This document shows positions 17,347 through 25,468 of a stretch of DNA of 64,000 nt, piece by piece; position 1 is the stretch's first letter, and each line of letters begins with the position of its first letter. A program made the translations under genes and the position numbers. The notes under the pieces were generated by a model, which ran no database searches, was not told the DNA's origin, and saw nothing but the letters and a program-made list of their open reading frames with translations. The DNA comes from Paenibacillus athensensis (lineage in GTDB: Bacteria; Bacillota; Bacilli; Paenibacillales; NBRC-103111). The DNA lies in contig NZ_MYFO02000008.1 in the NCBI RefSeq assembly GCF_004514475.2, positions 186,001 to 250,000 on the forward strand, read 5' to 3'.

Positions 17347-20088
17347 ATGGATGAACGCAGCCTACTAATTATTACCAAACAGGGCGATAAGACCAAAGAA
17401 GTGGCCGAATATCATATTAACGGCGATAAGGTCAACATTCGTTTCGAAGGACGGGCAAAAATTTATGCATACTCTGCAAAAACGGTCACTATCAAACAAT
17501 CACCCAAGTCGGTAGCCGTTACCAATCAAACCGTCAGCTACAATGGTTCTCCGCTTTTAAATGTTAGAGAAATGCTCGATTTTGGCGAGAAAATTAAAGT
17601 GTTTTTCCAAAATCAGCAAACGCAAGTTTATGATTCAGCTACCATACGCTTGGAACAGCCGGGTGAAAAAGCAAATCATTTAACCTGCTTATTGAACTAC
17701 TGGAAAGATATTTCCCAATATTGCAAATCCGATGATGAATCTGAAGCATACTTGCAGAAACAATTTGCCAAGCTGACAACGATCCATCAAGAAAGCGCTT
17801 TGATGGCGTATGTCGAACGTAAACCGATTCGGCAAACGGAATTGAACCACAAATCCGTCATTTACCCGTTTCGGTTTAACTTGAGCCAAAAGCGAGCGTT
17901 GGAGCAAGCGCTGCAAAGCCCCATTTCCGTCATCGAAGGGCCGCCAGGAACAGGGAAAACACAAACGATTCTTAATATCCTTGCGAACCTGACGATGATG
18001 CAAAATAAATCAGTAGCTGTAGTTTCCAGCAATAATGCAGCCGTTCAGAATGTGAAGGATAAATTGGAACGGGATGGATACGGTTTTATGGCCGCATCGC
18101 TTGGAAGAGCGGCAAAGCGCGAAGCTTTTTTTAAAAACTTACCCCAATATGACGTGTCTGAATGGGACAGTGAAACTTTGGAAGAAGAAGTGCTGGCCGC
18201 TATTCATCAATTGTCCTGCAGGCTAGAGCATCTATTGGCTGTGTCGAACCGGAAGGCTCAAGTCGATCAAGAGATTGCCGCGTATCATCGGGAACGAGAC
18301 TATTTTCAATTGCATCATGGTCATCTGCATCTGGATGAAATGGCACGCTTGTTTTACCGGCGACAGAGCGCGGAAACGATTATTTCTTTTTTGGCAGATG
18401 AATACTTCGCTGATGTGCGCGCCTTCCGATTTCTTCATAAAGCCAAGCTTATATTCAAGTATGGTTTTATTGATTTTAAAAAGCTGAAGCGAAATCGCTT
18501 GGAGCTTATTTCCCGTATGCAAATCAAATATTACGATCTCAAGCTCGCCGAGTTGGAACAGCTACGTGATGATCTGGCGCGGGAGCTGGACGGAGCCGGT
18601 TTCGAAACATTGTTGAAGCGTCACGAAGAACTCTCAAGCCAACTGTTCAAGCAGAAACTTTTTCACAAATATAAGGGCAGGTCCTCTTTCCAGGGGAATG
18701 CAAGTAATTACATTCAGATGTTTGAAAAATTCCTTGAGCATTTCCCTATTTTACTAAGTACCACCCATGCATTGCGCTCTTGTATACCCCAAGATTTTCT
18801 TTTTGATTATGTCATTATTGATGAAGCTTCTCAGGTCGATTTGCTTAGTGGTGTGCTTGCGATGTCATGCTGCAAACACGTCATTATTGTCGGGGATACC
18901 AAGCAGCTGCCGCAAATTGTGGACATGAGCATTCAGCAGAAATTGAAGACCGATCAAGTTGATGGCGCTTACAGTTACTTTGCGCACAATCTGCTGAGCT
19001 CCATACTGGCTTTATATGGCGAAGATGTTCCGAAAGTGATGTTGAGAGAGCATTACCGATGCCGCTCGCAGATTATCGGTTTCTGCAACCAGCAGTTCTA
19101 CAATCACGAATTAATTCCATTGGCAGAGGATGAAGAACATGAGGCATCCATCAGGCTTCACTATACCGCTGCCGGTAATCATATGAGAAAGGTAACGAGA
19201 GGAAAGGAACTAGGAAACTTTAATCAAAGAGAGATTGAAGTTGTGAAAGAAGAAATTTTGGCTGAGCTTGAAGCGCAGGGAATTTCGAAAACGGATGTCG
19301 GCTTTACTACGCCTTATCGGCTACAGGTTCAGGAAGCGAATGATTTGCTGAATGAAGAAATTGAAATAGATACGGTTCATAAATACCAAGGGCGGGAGAA
19401 GCAGGTGATGGTGCTTTCTACGGTTCTTGATCAGACGAGACAAGGGAAGATTGGCAAAAGATTTGTGGAAGATCCTTGCCTCGTTAATGTCGCGGTGTCC
19501 CGGGCGCAAAAACAATTTATTCTGGTTACCGATCATGCTTTGTTTCGGAATTCACGTCAAAGCATCGGACAATTGATCCGCTATATCGAATACAATACGA
19601 TGCATGAGCATGTCACGCAGAGTAAGCTGATTTCTGTGTTTGATTTGTTATATTCGGAATTTTCAAGCAGGCTTAATGAGATGCATGTCCGATTGAAGCA
19701 TACATCGAGATTCAAATCAGAAAGCATCATGTGGACGCTTCTCGATGATATTTTGCATGATGACAAATATAAAGGTCTAAGCTTTAACATGCAGGTGCAT
19801 TTGAAGGATATATTCCGTAAAACGGAGCGATTGAATATGGACGAGACAAAATATATTCGCAACAGGGCTTCTTTTGATTTTGTCGTATATGATTCGCTTA
19901 ACAAACAACCAGTTCTTGCTATTGAAGTTGACGGATTTGCGTCGCATCGAAATAATCCTGATCAGCAAAGACGGGATAAGTTAAAGAATGAAATTTGCCT
20001 AAAATACAGCTTTCCACTGCTTAGACTGAAGACAACGGGCTCAGATGAAGAAGTCCAAATTCGCGATATGCTGGATCGTATAGTGTAG
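17347..20088 (+). CDS. SF1 (Upf1-like) helicase fused to a DUF2726-like nuclease domain
   Basis: A 913-residue protein. Helicase motifs run in order: Walker A G-P-P-G-T-G-K-T near residue 198, Walker B V-I-I-D-E-A-S-Q near 489, motif III G-D-T-K-Q-L-P-Q near 516, H-Y-R-C-R-S-Q-I-I near 572, motif V V-H-K-Y-Q-G-R-E-K near 677 and motif VI N-V-A-V-S-R-A-Q-K near 713. A helical insert (about 280-450) lies between the first two. The C-terminus (about 780-913) looks like DUF2726, with P-V-L-A-I-E-V-D-G-F near 858 and L-L-R-L-K near 890, which resembles an E-x-D...K nuclease core. The coding region is visibly richer in A+T than its neighbours and has no operon partner. Helicase-nuclease fusions of this sort are often transferred and linked to defence. 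The defence role is only a hypothesis. Confidence 0.85.
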   Translation: MDERSLLIITKQGDKTKEVAEYHINGDKVNIRFEGRAKIYAYSAKTVTIKQSPKSVAVTNQTVSYNGSPLLNVREMLDFGEKIKVFFQNQQTQVYDSATIRLEQPGEKANHLTCLLNYWKDISQYCKSDDESEAYLQKQFAKLTTIHQESALMAYVERKPIRQTELNHKSVIYPFRFNLSQKRALEQALQSPISVIEGPPGTGKTQTILNILANLTMMQNKSVAVVSSNNAAVQNVKDKLERDGYGFMAASLGRAAKREAFFKNLPQYDVSEWDSETLEEEVLAAIHQLSCRLEHLLAVSNRKAQVDQEIAAYHRERDYFQLHHGHLHLDEMARLFYRRQSAETIISFLADEYFADVRAFRFLHKAKLIFKYGFIDFKKLKRNRLELISRMQIKYYDLKLAELEQLRDDLARELDGAGFETLLKRHEELSSQLFKQKLFHKYKGRSSFQGNASNYIQMFEKFLEHFPILLSTTHALRSCIPQDFLFDYVIIDEASQVDLLSGVLAMSCCKHVIIVGDTKQLPQIVDMSIQQKLKTDQVDGAYSYFAHNLLSSILALYGEDVPKVMLREHYRCRSQIIGFCNQQFYNHELIPLAEDEEHEASIRLHYTAAGNHMRKVTRGKELGNFNQREIEVVKEEILAELEAQGISKTDVGFTTPYRLQVQEANDLLNEEIEIDTVHKYQGREKQVMVLSTVLDQTRQGKIGKRFVEDPCLVNVAVSRAQKQFILVTDHALFRNSRQSIGQLIRYIEYNTMHEHVTQSKLISVFDLLYSEFSSRLNEMHVRLKHTSRFKSESIMWTLLDDILHDDKYKGLSFNMQVHLKDIFRKTERLNMDETKYIRNRASFDFVVYDSLNKQPVLAIEVDGFASHRNNPDQQRRDKLKNEICLKYSFPLLRLKTTGSDEEVQIRDMLDRIV

Positions 20089-20137
20089 GCTCGATTTTCC
20101 GTTTTGGGGACAATGGATAGAAGTCACATGTAAAATG

Positions 20138-20165
20138 ATGACGTGCCTGCCTTGGGGCACGTCAT
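20138..20165. repeat. Perfect 10-bp hairpin between the helicase and tetR genes
   Basis: ATGACGTGCC (20138-20147) and GGCACGTCAT (20156-20165) form a perfect stem with an 8-base loop. No T run follows on either side, so it is not an obvious terminator. The surrounding stretch 20089-20220 shows no gene. Confidence 0.5.
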
Positions 20166-20220
20166 AGTGCGCATGGCGATGGGAATGACATTTTCTCAAT
20201 GAAAATGTGGCCAATGTACC

Positions 20221-20276
20221 TTGACGAATGATAAAGCGTATTTTTATAATTTATTTATATACATTTATAAATGTAT
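20221..20276 (+). promoter_or_regulatory. Promoter and palindromic operator of the TetR-SLH operon
   Basis: TTGACG (20221-20226), an 18-bp spacer and TATAAT (20245-20250) form a strong promoter. The perfect 18-bp palindrome ATACATTTATAAATGTAT (20259-20276) covers the expected transcription start. It is a likely binding site for the TetR-type regulator encoded directly downstream. Confidence 0.72.
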
Positions 20277-20334
20277 TTAAAATATGCGAGCAATGTCTTA
20301 GATGAACCGAACATATTGCGGGTGGAGGATTTGC

Positions 20335-20931
20335 GTGGAAAAAAATAAATTTCAGCTCAAAAGAGAAGCCACCCATCGCCAGCTGCTGGAGGCCGGGCAG
20401 CGTTGTTTTGCCGATAAGGGCTTTGCCTCGACGACGATCGGCGATATTGTGGCGCGGACGGGGCATACGAACGGGGCGTTTTATGCGCATTTCAAGACGA
20501 AAGAGGAGCTGTTTCTGGAGGTGCTGGACTACCAATTGGACATTACCAAAGGTTGGTCCGACGTGCCCAGGGACTACAGTCCGGCTGATACAACGCTGGA
20601 AGCAGTCATTACGGCTACGGTGCAGCGGCTTGGCGAGCTGTTGATGGGCGTCGATAACTGGATCGTGGCGCTGGTCGATTTTTACCAGCAGACGAAGCAT
20701 GATCCGGCGATGCGGGCGATTTTTCGGGAGAAGTACGGGCAGTGGATTGCCGGGATCGAGAATCTGGTGCGCAACCTGCAAACCGGAGGCTGGATTGCCG
20801 CTGATGCCGATGTCCGGCAGCTGGCGATGCAAGTGATTGCTTTTAACGAAGGGTATACGATTTTTTCGGCTTTGTTCGGCGGGACGGACCCGCAGGCGCT
20901 GATCGGCGGACTGGTCAAGCTGCTGCGATGA
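20335..20931 (+). CDS. TetR/AcrR-family regulator of the SLH surface-protein operon
   Basis: A 198-residue regulator. GTG 20335 is preferred because GGAGG (20324-20328) sits six bases ahead; an in-frame ATG at 20302 lacks such a site. The DNA-binding domain has A-G-Q-R-C-F-A-D-K-G-F-A-S-T-T-I-G-D-I-V-A-R-T-G-H-T-N-G-A-F and Y-A-H-F-K-T-K-E-E-L-F. The C-terminal domain resembles AefR/TetR_C_39-like members. Its stop codon overlaps an upstream in-frame ATG of the next gene (ATGA at 20928-20931), so the regulator and the SLH protein form one operon. An 18-bp palindrome over the promoter suggests autoregulation. Confidence 0.9.
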   Translation: MEKNKFQLKREATHRQLLEAGQRCFADKGFASTTIGDIVARTGHTNGAFYAHFKTKEELFLEVLDYQLDITKGWSDVPRDYSPADTTLEAVITATVQRLGELLMGVDNWIVALVDFYQQTKHDPAMRAIFREKYGQWIAGIENLVRNLQTGGWIAADADVRQLAMQVIAFNEGYTIFSALFGGTDPQALIGGLVKLLR

Positions 20932-20960
20932 CAAGCCGCATTATGGGGGAGATGAAGGGG

Positions 20961-23900
20961 ATGGGATTCAATAAGTCGCGCACGTTCTGCTGGCTATCGG
21001 CGGCGCTGCTGACGGTACAACTGGTCGTGCCAGGTCTGCCGGCAGCGGCGGACGAGGTCTGGACGGAGGTGGACACGCCTGCGGAATTAAGCGCGATGCG
21101 CAATGATCTGGCGGGCCATTATCGGCTGACGCACGATATCGATTTGGCCGGATATGATGACGGCGACGGCGACGGCTGGCGGCCGGTCGGCAACAGCGTC
21201 AGTCCGTTTACCGGCAAGCTGGACGGGAACGGGTTTGTCATCCGTCATATGACGATTGACCGGATCAACGACAATTATGTCGGCTTGTTCGGCACCATCT
21301 CGGGAGCGGAGCTTGCCAATGTGCATCTGTCCGGTGCGGTGGTCAAAGGAAACAGCATCGTGGGCGGTATCGCGGGAATGGTGGAGCAGTCCTCGCTGAC
21401 GCTGTCTTCGTTCGAGGGCCGTGTAACCGGCTCGGGAATGACAGGAGGACTGGTCGGCTATAACAGCCTTTCACGGATTGCTGACAGCTATGCGCAAGGC
21501 AGCGTGATCGTAGGCGCATCGCCGACGCACAGCTTCGGCGGCCTGATCGGCTATAGCGCCGGCAATACGGCTTTGCTGGGAGGGGTCGAACGGTCGTATG
21601 CCACAGCGGCGGTCGGCGCAGGGACGGATACCGGCGGCTTGATCGGGCGCAAGGACGGCTTTGCCCCCGTGACCTCATCGTATTGGGACATCAGCGCCAG
21701 CGGACAAGCCGGTTCGGCGGCCGGAACGGGCCATTTTTTGCAGGAAATGAAGCAAAAGGCGACGTATGCCGGCTGGGATTTTACGGGCAGCGAAACGGTC
21801 GACCCCGTGTGGGGGCTGATCGAGCTGGCGACGTATCCGCTGCACTACAACGAGTATCGAAAGGTGGCCCTTTCCGCGCTGACGGTCAAGGATGCCGACG
21901 ATGCGGTCCAGCCGCTCGACCGCGCCTTTAGCAGCGATTACGGCGTCTATTCGGCGCGCGTGGTGAGCCGGACGGATCATGTCGTCGTAACGGGGGTGCC
22001 GCTGAGCCCTTCGTCCGACGTAGCAGTTGACGGAGGCGCGGCGACGAATACGCTGGCGCTGCTGCCGGGGGCCAACGATTTTGACATCCAGGTCAGCGAT
22101 CCCGACGATCCGGCGAGGTTGAAGGCGGTATACAAGCTGACCATTTACAGAGATGCCGGGACGGCGATGTATCCGCACCGGCTGACAACGGCGGTTCAGC
22201 TGGCGCATATCGGTGATGCGGCGTGGGGCTACAGCCTTGATCAGACGTATGAGCTGGACGCGGATCTCGATTTGTCCGGCTATACGTCCGGCGCCGGCTG
22301 GTCGCCGATCGGCAGCGAAGCGGAGCCGTTCACGGGCGTGTTTAACGGCAACGATCATACGATTGCCCATCTGAAAATCGATCGCCCGAGCCAGGACGGG
22401 GCCGGCTTGTTCGGCTACACGTCGGGAGCCGCCGTGAGCGGACTGGCGCTGCCCGATGCCGATGTGCGCGGCCGGCAATACGCCGGCAGCCTGATCGGCC
22501 GGGCCGAGCAAACGGCGGTCAGCGCGGTATCGGCGCTGGGCAGCGTGGCCGCGGACAGCGACGCCGGCGGTCTGATCGGCGCGGCCGATGCGCTGACGAC
22601 GGTCAGCGAATCGCTGGCCGCAGCGCAGGTAGCCGCAGCGGGCGGCGGCGCGGGCGGTCTGATCGGCTCGGGGGCAGCGCCCGGCGCGGTGACGCACGCG
22701 TTCTGGGACGCCGAGCGCAGCGGCCAGTCGACTTCGGCGGGCGGCGGATCGCCGCAGAGCACCGCGGACATGATGCGCGAAGCGACCTACACCGGCTACG
22801 GCGGCTCGGTCTGGGCGTTCGGCAGCGGTCACCGCTGGGGCCTGACCGAAGGCGCGGCGTACCCGATGCCGTGGGCCAGCTTCGTCGGCGCAAGCCCGGC
22901 CGGGCTGACCGTGACGGCGCCGGGCACGACGGCGACGCTGACGCCGACGGTGTTCGATCCGGCGCAGGGCGTCTATACGGCAGCGCTCGCAGCGCCGGTT
23001 GCGCAGGCCGAGGTGACGGTTACGCCGACGGCGGGGCAAGCTGTCGCCATTAACGGCACGCCCGGCGCCACAGCGCTGATCGGGCTGCATCTGGGCGACA
23101 ATGCGGTCGGCGTCGAGGTGACCGGCGCCAATGGCGCAGCCACCGCCTACCGGCTGAACGTCGCCGTGCCTGCGCCCGTCCCTGCCGGCGTTCAGGCTCC
23201 GCCGAACGGCAAGTACGGCATCGGCGCGGAGCTGAGCTGGGTCGTCGCGTATGATTTTGCCGTCGAGGTCGACGCTGCTCATCCGCCGTCCTGGACGATT
23301 CAGTTGGACGGGGGCGCGACGGTGGAGGCCGTGTATCAGGGCAAATTCGCGGGCGAAGCAAACAAGCTGCTGTTCGGCTACACGGTTCGCGAAGGCGATA
23401 CGGCCCTGAGCGGCGCGCAGCCGGCGGCGAGCCTCGTCGCAGCGGCATCGACGGCGGTTACGGCGCTTGGCGATCCCGTGCCGCTGACGCTGCCCGCGCC
23501 GCTGCCGGATACGAGCGGCGTGGTGGTCGACGGTGTCGCGCCGCTGCTCGCGCTGACGCCGTCCACGACCGCGCCGACTGCCGGCCCGGTGGCAATTGAC
23601 GTTGCCGCCGACGGCACCGGGACGGGCATAGATCGGCTCAAATGGGCCAAGGGCGTGCGCGATGCCGCGTATTTTGCCGCAGGGGGTAGCGATGTGACAG
23701 GGATGAGCGTGACGGCTAACGACAACGGCAGTTATACCGTCTATGCGGCGGACGAAGCCGGCAATGAAACGGTGGAGACGATCAGCATTGCCAACATCGC
23801 GACAGATAAGCCGACGATTGCGCTGGATTTCACGCCTAAGGGCAAAACGCGCTGGGGCGTCGACGTGACGGTCGCTGCAGTGGCCAGCGGCGCGGGCAAC

Positions 23901-25115
23901 AGCCTGCAAACGCTGCGCTGGGCGGCGGGCTCGCTGACGGAGGCCGATTTTGCTTCACCGGTTGTTGGAGCCGATGTGCCGCCGTCGGGGATGTTCCATG
24001 TTACGGCGAACGGCTCTTATACGGTGTATGCAGCCGATACGGCTGGCAACGAGCAGACGGCGGTCATTGACATCGCCAACATCGGCGAGACCGCCGGCGG
24101 CTCGGCTGGAGCGGGCGGCGCGCCGTCCGTTCCCGCAGCGGGAGCCGGGGCTGCGAAATCGTTCACGGTGCTGCCCGGCATCGACTACGCGCTGGAGCTG
24201 GACGGCTTGACCGTGCGGATTCCGGCCGGAGCGCTGGCGCAGACGGCCACGGTTACGCTGGCCGATATGACCGCTGCCGCGGAAAAGCTGCTGCCGGACG
24301 ACCGCGTGCGGGTCAGCGGCGTGTATGAGGTGACGAAGGATGTGCCGGGCTTGTTTGCGATTCCGGTGCAGCTGGAGCTGGCGTTGTCGGACAGCGCAGC
24401 GGGCGCCGGCGGGCGTCCGGTGCTCGCCTACTATAACGAGCAGTCGAAGGCGTGGATCGAGATGGGCGGGACGACGACCGGCAGCGTGCTGACCGGGAAA
24501 ACGGATCATTTTACGAAATTTGCCGTTTTCCTTACCGCAGCGGAAGCCGAGCCAGTGCCGACGCCGGACGTCAGCTTCAGCGATATTCGCGGGCATTGGG
24601 CGGAAGCCGCCATCCGCGACGGTGCGGGCCGCGGCTGGATCGACGGCTATCCGGACGGAGCTTTCCGGCCGGATGAGCCGGTAACGCGCGCGGAATTCGC
24701 GCTGATGCTGGAGCGTGCGCTGTCGGCAGACGGCGATGCCGCAGAAGCGGCGGATTTCCGCGACGGTCCGCTCATTCCGGGCTGGGCCCGGGCGGCAGTA
24801 GCCCGCGCGGTGCGAAGCGGCTGGATCGACGGCTATCCGGACGGCACGTTCCGGCCCGCCGCGTTCATCAGCCGGACGGAAGCGGCGGTGCTGATCGCCC
24901 GGGCGGGCGGGGCGGAAACGCCGGCGGCGGCGGCGCCGTTTGCCGACGACGCGGCGATTGCCGACTGGGCGAAGCCGTACATCGAAGCGGCGCGCGAAGC
25001 CAAGCTTGTCGAGGGGCAAGCCGGCGGCCGCTTCGAGCCGGATGCGTTAACGACAAGAGCGGAAGCGGTTGTGTGGTTATTGCGTGTATCCGCGTATGTG
25101 AACGGAGCAGAGTAA
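20961..25115 (+). CDS. Large SLH surface protein with GLUG-like repeats and cadherin-like domains
   Basis: A 1384-residue secreted protein from ATG 20961 (in-frame ATGs at 20928, 20943 and 20952 are possible; 20961 best fits the GGGGGAG upstream). The signal peptide ends near A-A-A-D-E. Two blocks of GLUG-like beta-helix repeats follow (about residues 70-240 and 440-610), each announced by a W-x-P-V/I-G-x-x-x-x-P-F-T-G motif. A cadherin-like beta-sandwich follows each block (near 300-390 and 645-735). Two Ig-like modules with N-G-S-Y-T-V-Y-A-A-D come next (about 860-1040), then a ZU5-like strand region. Three SLH domains end the protein (about 1200-1384), two with G-W-I-D-G-Y-P-D-G, which attach it to cell-wall polysaccharide. 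Codon use is strongly GC-rich and Ala/Gly-rich. The ligand is unknown. Confidence 0.9.
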   Translation: MGFNKSRTFCWLSAALLTVQLVVPGLPAAADEVWTEVDTPAELSAMRNDLAGHYRLTHDIDLAGYDDGDGDGWRPVGNSVSPFTGKLDGNGFVIRHMTIDRINDNYVGLFGTISGAELANVHLSGAVVKGNSIVGGIAGMVEQSSLTLSSFEGRVTGSGMTGGLVGYNSLSRIADSYAQGSVIVGASPTHSFGGLIGYSAGNTALLGGVERSYATAAVGAGTDTGGLIGRKDGFAPVTSSYWDISASGQAGSAAGTGHFLQEMKQKATYAGWDFTGSETVDPVWGLIELATYPLHYNEYRKVALSALTVKDADDAVQPLDRAFSSDYGVYSARVVSRTDHVVVTGVPLSPSSDVAVDGGAATNTLALLPGANDFDIQVSDPDDPARLKAVYKLTIYRDAGTAMYPHRLTTAVQLAHIGDAAWGYSLDQTYELDADLDLSGYTSGAGWSPIGSEAEPFTGVFNGNDHTIAHLKIDRPSQDGAGLFGYTSGAAVSGLALPDADVRGRQYAGSLIGRAEQTAVSAVSALGSVAADSDAGGLIGAADALTTVSESLAAAQVAAAGGGAGGLIGSGAAPGAVTHAFWDAERSGQSTSAGGGSPQSTADMMREATYTGYGGSVWAFGSGHRWGLTEGAAYPMPWASFVGASPAGLTVTAPGTTATLTPTVFDPAQGVYTAALAAPVAQAEVTVTPTAGQAVAINGTPGATALIGLHLGDNAVGVEVTGANGAATAYRLNVAVPAPVPAGVQAPPNGKYGIGAELSWVVAYDFAVEVDAAHPPSWTIQLDGGATVEAVYQGKFAGEANKLLFGYTVREGDTALSGAQPAASLVAAASTAVTALGDPVPLTLPAPLPDTSGVVVDGVAPLLALTPSTTAPTAGPVAIDVAADGTGTGIDRLKWAKGVRDAAYFAAGGSDVTGMSVTANDNGSYTVYAADEAGNETVETISIANIATDKPTIALDFTPKGKTRWGVDVTVAAVASGAGNSLQTLRWAAGSLTEADFASPVVGADVPPSGMFHVTANGSYTVYAADTAGNEQTAVIDIANIGETAGGSAGAGGAPSVPAAGAGAAKSFTVLPGIDYALELDGLTVRIPAGALAQTATVTLADMTAAAEKLLPDDRVRVSGVYEVTKDVPGLFAIPVQLELALSDSAAGAGGRPVLAYYNEQSKAWIEMGGTTTGSVLTGKTDHFTKFAVFLTAAEAEPVPTPDVSFSDIRGHWAEAAIRDGAGRGWIDGYPDGAFRPDEPVTRAEFALMLERALSADGDAAEAADFRDGPLIPGWARAAVARAVRSGWIDGYPDGTFRPAAFISRTEAAVLIARAGGAETPAAAAPFADDAAIADWAKPYIEAAREAKLVEGQAGGRFEPDALTTRAEAVVWLLRVSAYVNGAE

Positions 25116-25160
25116 GAATCGGAAGCTCGCGGCCTTAAAGCCGCAGCCGGATTAAGCAGA

Positions 25161-25198
25161 GGACCTGACAGGCGCGAAGGCGCGCTGCGGGTCTTTTT
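25161..25198 (+). terminator. Terminator after the SLH protein gene
   Basis: A GACCTG-AC-AGGCGCG stem pairs with GCGCGCT-G-CGGGTC, then TTTTT. It lies about 50 bp after the stop codon. Confidence 0.82.
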
Positions 25199-25404
25199 GC
25201 ATGTATACGTTCCATGCAGGCGAAGGGGCCTCGCAGGTTCGTTCAGGGTAACCGGCGGCAACCTGAACACAAGGGGCTTTCGCACCGGCTTTCGCGCCAG
25301 AAGCTCGCACCAGTCTTCGCCTCTCGCCTAAGCCCCTTGCATCAAGCGCTCGAACAGCGCGGCACCAGCGCGAACTCCGGCTTCAGCAGAGGTCCGGGCG
25401 TTGA
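25199..25404. other. Non-coding stretch with nested inverted repeats
   Basis: No gene is seen here. GTTCAGG (25241-25247) pairs with CCTGAAC (25262-25268), and CAGGTT (25234-25239) competes for the overlapping AACCTG (25260-25265). AAGGGGCTT (25271-25279) and AAGCCCCTT (25330-25338) are a perfect 9-bp long-range pair. The stretch lies between a terminator and the kinase promoter, so it may be DNA structure rather than RNA. Confidence 0.4.
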
Positions 25405-25434
25405 GAGTTTTTTGTGAGACGACCGTGCTATAAT
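25405..25434 (+). promoter_or_regulatory. Promoter region of the hybrid kinase gene with a shared 16-bp element
   Basis: GAGTTTTTTGTGAGAC (25405-25420) is followed eight bases later by TATAAT (25429-25434). The same 16 bases occur at 29815-29830 ahead of the RCC1-SLH gene. The TATAAT covers an in-frame ATG at 25433, which argues for a start codon further downstream. Confidence 0.6.
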
Positions 25435-25468
25435 GACGGTATTGAACGATGGGGGAAGTGAACGAGCT

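Noticed and set aside
21675-23909. 744-codon minus-strand frame inside the SLH protein gene
   Set aside because: Arg/His/Gln-rich composition typical of an antisense shadow; the plus strand has readable repeat and SLH motifs.
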